Below the pieces are notes generated by a model, which worked only from the letters and a program-made list of their open reading frames with translations, was not told the origin of the DNA and did no database searches. A stretch of 5,715 nt of DNA from Candidatus Tagabacteria bacterium CG09_land_8_20_14_0_10_41_14. GTDB taxonomy: Bacteria > Patescibacteriota > Minisyncoccia > JAHISW01 > Tagabacteraceae. Where the stretch lies: positions 1 to 5,715 of the forward strand of contig PEZL01000026.1 of NCBI GenBank assembly GCA_002774055.1, in the 5' to 3' direction. Shown in pieces: positions 5,241 to 5,715 of the stretch (position 1 is the stretch's first letter; the number at the start of each line of letters is the position of its first letter). The position numbers and the translations under genes were made by a program.

Positions 5241-5715
5241 ATGTATCTTAATATAGAATATTTTTATTATAAAATTTATAACTTTATTGCGGAGGGTTAT
5301 AAATTCGCTACGGGTCAGGAAACTAATTTTAAGGAAGCAATTGGTGTGTTTGAAATTGTGTCTTTTGTGCTTTCCTTGGTTTTAATTATGGGTATTTTTT
5401 ATAACGTCGTCTTTTTTATCAGGATAAGAAAGACTCATTTGTCGGATTTGGCCAAATTTATTTTTGAAGAAGTTCCGCCGGACAGGCGCGTAAGGTGGGA
5501 AAAGATTAAAAAATATTTGGATTCAAACAATGTTTCTGATTGGCGCTGGGCAATTATGGAAGCGGATGGTCTTTCGGAGGATATTTTAAAAAAAATTGGC
5601 TATCCCGGCCAAACTTTTTCCGAACGGCTTTCAAAAATAAAACCGTCGCAGTTTAAGAATTTGGATGATTTGTGGAGAGCGCATAAGTTCAGAAACAGGA
5701 TAGCGCACAGAGGCG
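5241..5715 (+). CDS. Uncharacterised single-helix membrane protein with HEPN-like RNxxxH motif, 3'-truncated
   Basis: The frame from ATG 5241 stays open to the window end, giving 158 residues; the C-terminus is missing. I do not recognise a named family. One strong membrane helix spans about residues 36-60 ('VFEIVSFVLSLVLIMGIFYN'), followed by basic 'RIRK', suggesting a cytoplasmic C-terminal part. That part is helical and charged ('RRVRWEKIKKYLDSNNVSDW', about 82-101), then 'IMEADGLSEDILKKIGYPG', and ends with 'DLWRAHKFRNRIAHRG'. R151-N152-xxx-H156 fits the Rx4-6H pattern of HEPN domains, many of which are RNases or RNA-binding modules, but the match is only a motif. It follows gatA by 14 bases, probably in one transcript. 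A faint AGGA at 5225-5228 is 12 bases before the start. Confidence 0.8.
   Translation, partial: MYLNIEYFYYKIYNFIAEGYKFATGQETNFKEAIGVFEIVSFVLSLVLIMGIFYNVVFFIRIRKTHLSDLAKFIFEEVPPDRRVRWEKIKKYLDSNNVSDWRWAIMEADGLSEDILKKIGYPGQTFSERLSKIKPSQFKNLDDLWRAHKFRNRIAHRG

Overview
The window looks like part of a compact, AT-rich bacterial genome, most plausibly a Candidate Phyla Radiation / Patescibacteria (Parcubacteria-like) member. This placement is inference. It rests on a short pilin ending in a Cys-rich tail next to a prepilin peptidase, a gatC-gatA pair with no gatB beside it, tight head-to-tail packing on one strand, and start codons that mostly lack Shine-Dalgarno sequences. All genes are on the + strand.

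Layout: 1-370 is the 3' part of a type IV pilin / pseudopilin gene whose N-terminus lies upstream. An extended -10 promoter and a start-codon hairpin (371-426) precede pilD, the prepilin peptidase (406-1215). Eleven bases later comes ligA, the NAD+-dependent DNA ligase (1227-3167). A 183-base AT-rich gap (3168-3350) carries a nested inverted repeat. Then follow gatC (3351-3632), a 118-base repeat-rich gap, and gatA (3751-5226). The window closes with the 5' part of an unrecognised one-helix membrane protein (5241-5715) that has an HEPN-like RNxxxH motif close to the window edge.

Functionally, the pilin and PilD belong together: PilD cleaves and N-methylates prepilins. LigA serves DNA replication and repair. 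GatC and GatA are two of the three subunits of the Glu/Asp-tRNA amidotransferase; GatB is not in the window. The genes themselves are ordinary; their repeats are not.

The most unusual content is a set of short palindromic elements, several inside essential coding genes. A 34-nt core made of two abutting perfect or near-perfect 15-nt hairpins occurs twice in opposite orientation, once between gatC and gatA and once inside gatA. Each copy is bracketed by its own perfect 10-11 nt direct repeat, which resembles a target-site duplication. The gatA copy adds exactly 45 nt (15 codons) in frame next to an intact amidase active site. A different 52-nt palindrome with perfect 25-nt arms lies in frame inside pilD. 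Together they suggest miniature palindromic elements that insert into genes without breaking them, comparable in concept to Rickettsia palindromic elements but with a different sequence and size. Two copies in one window cannot prove mobility; a genome-wide search would.
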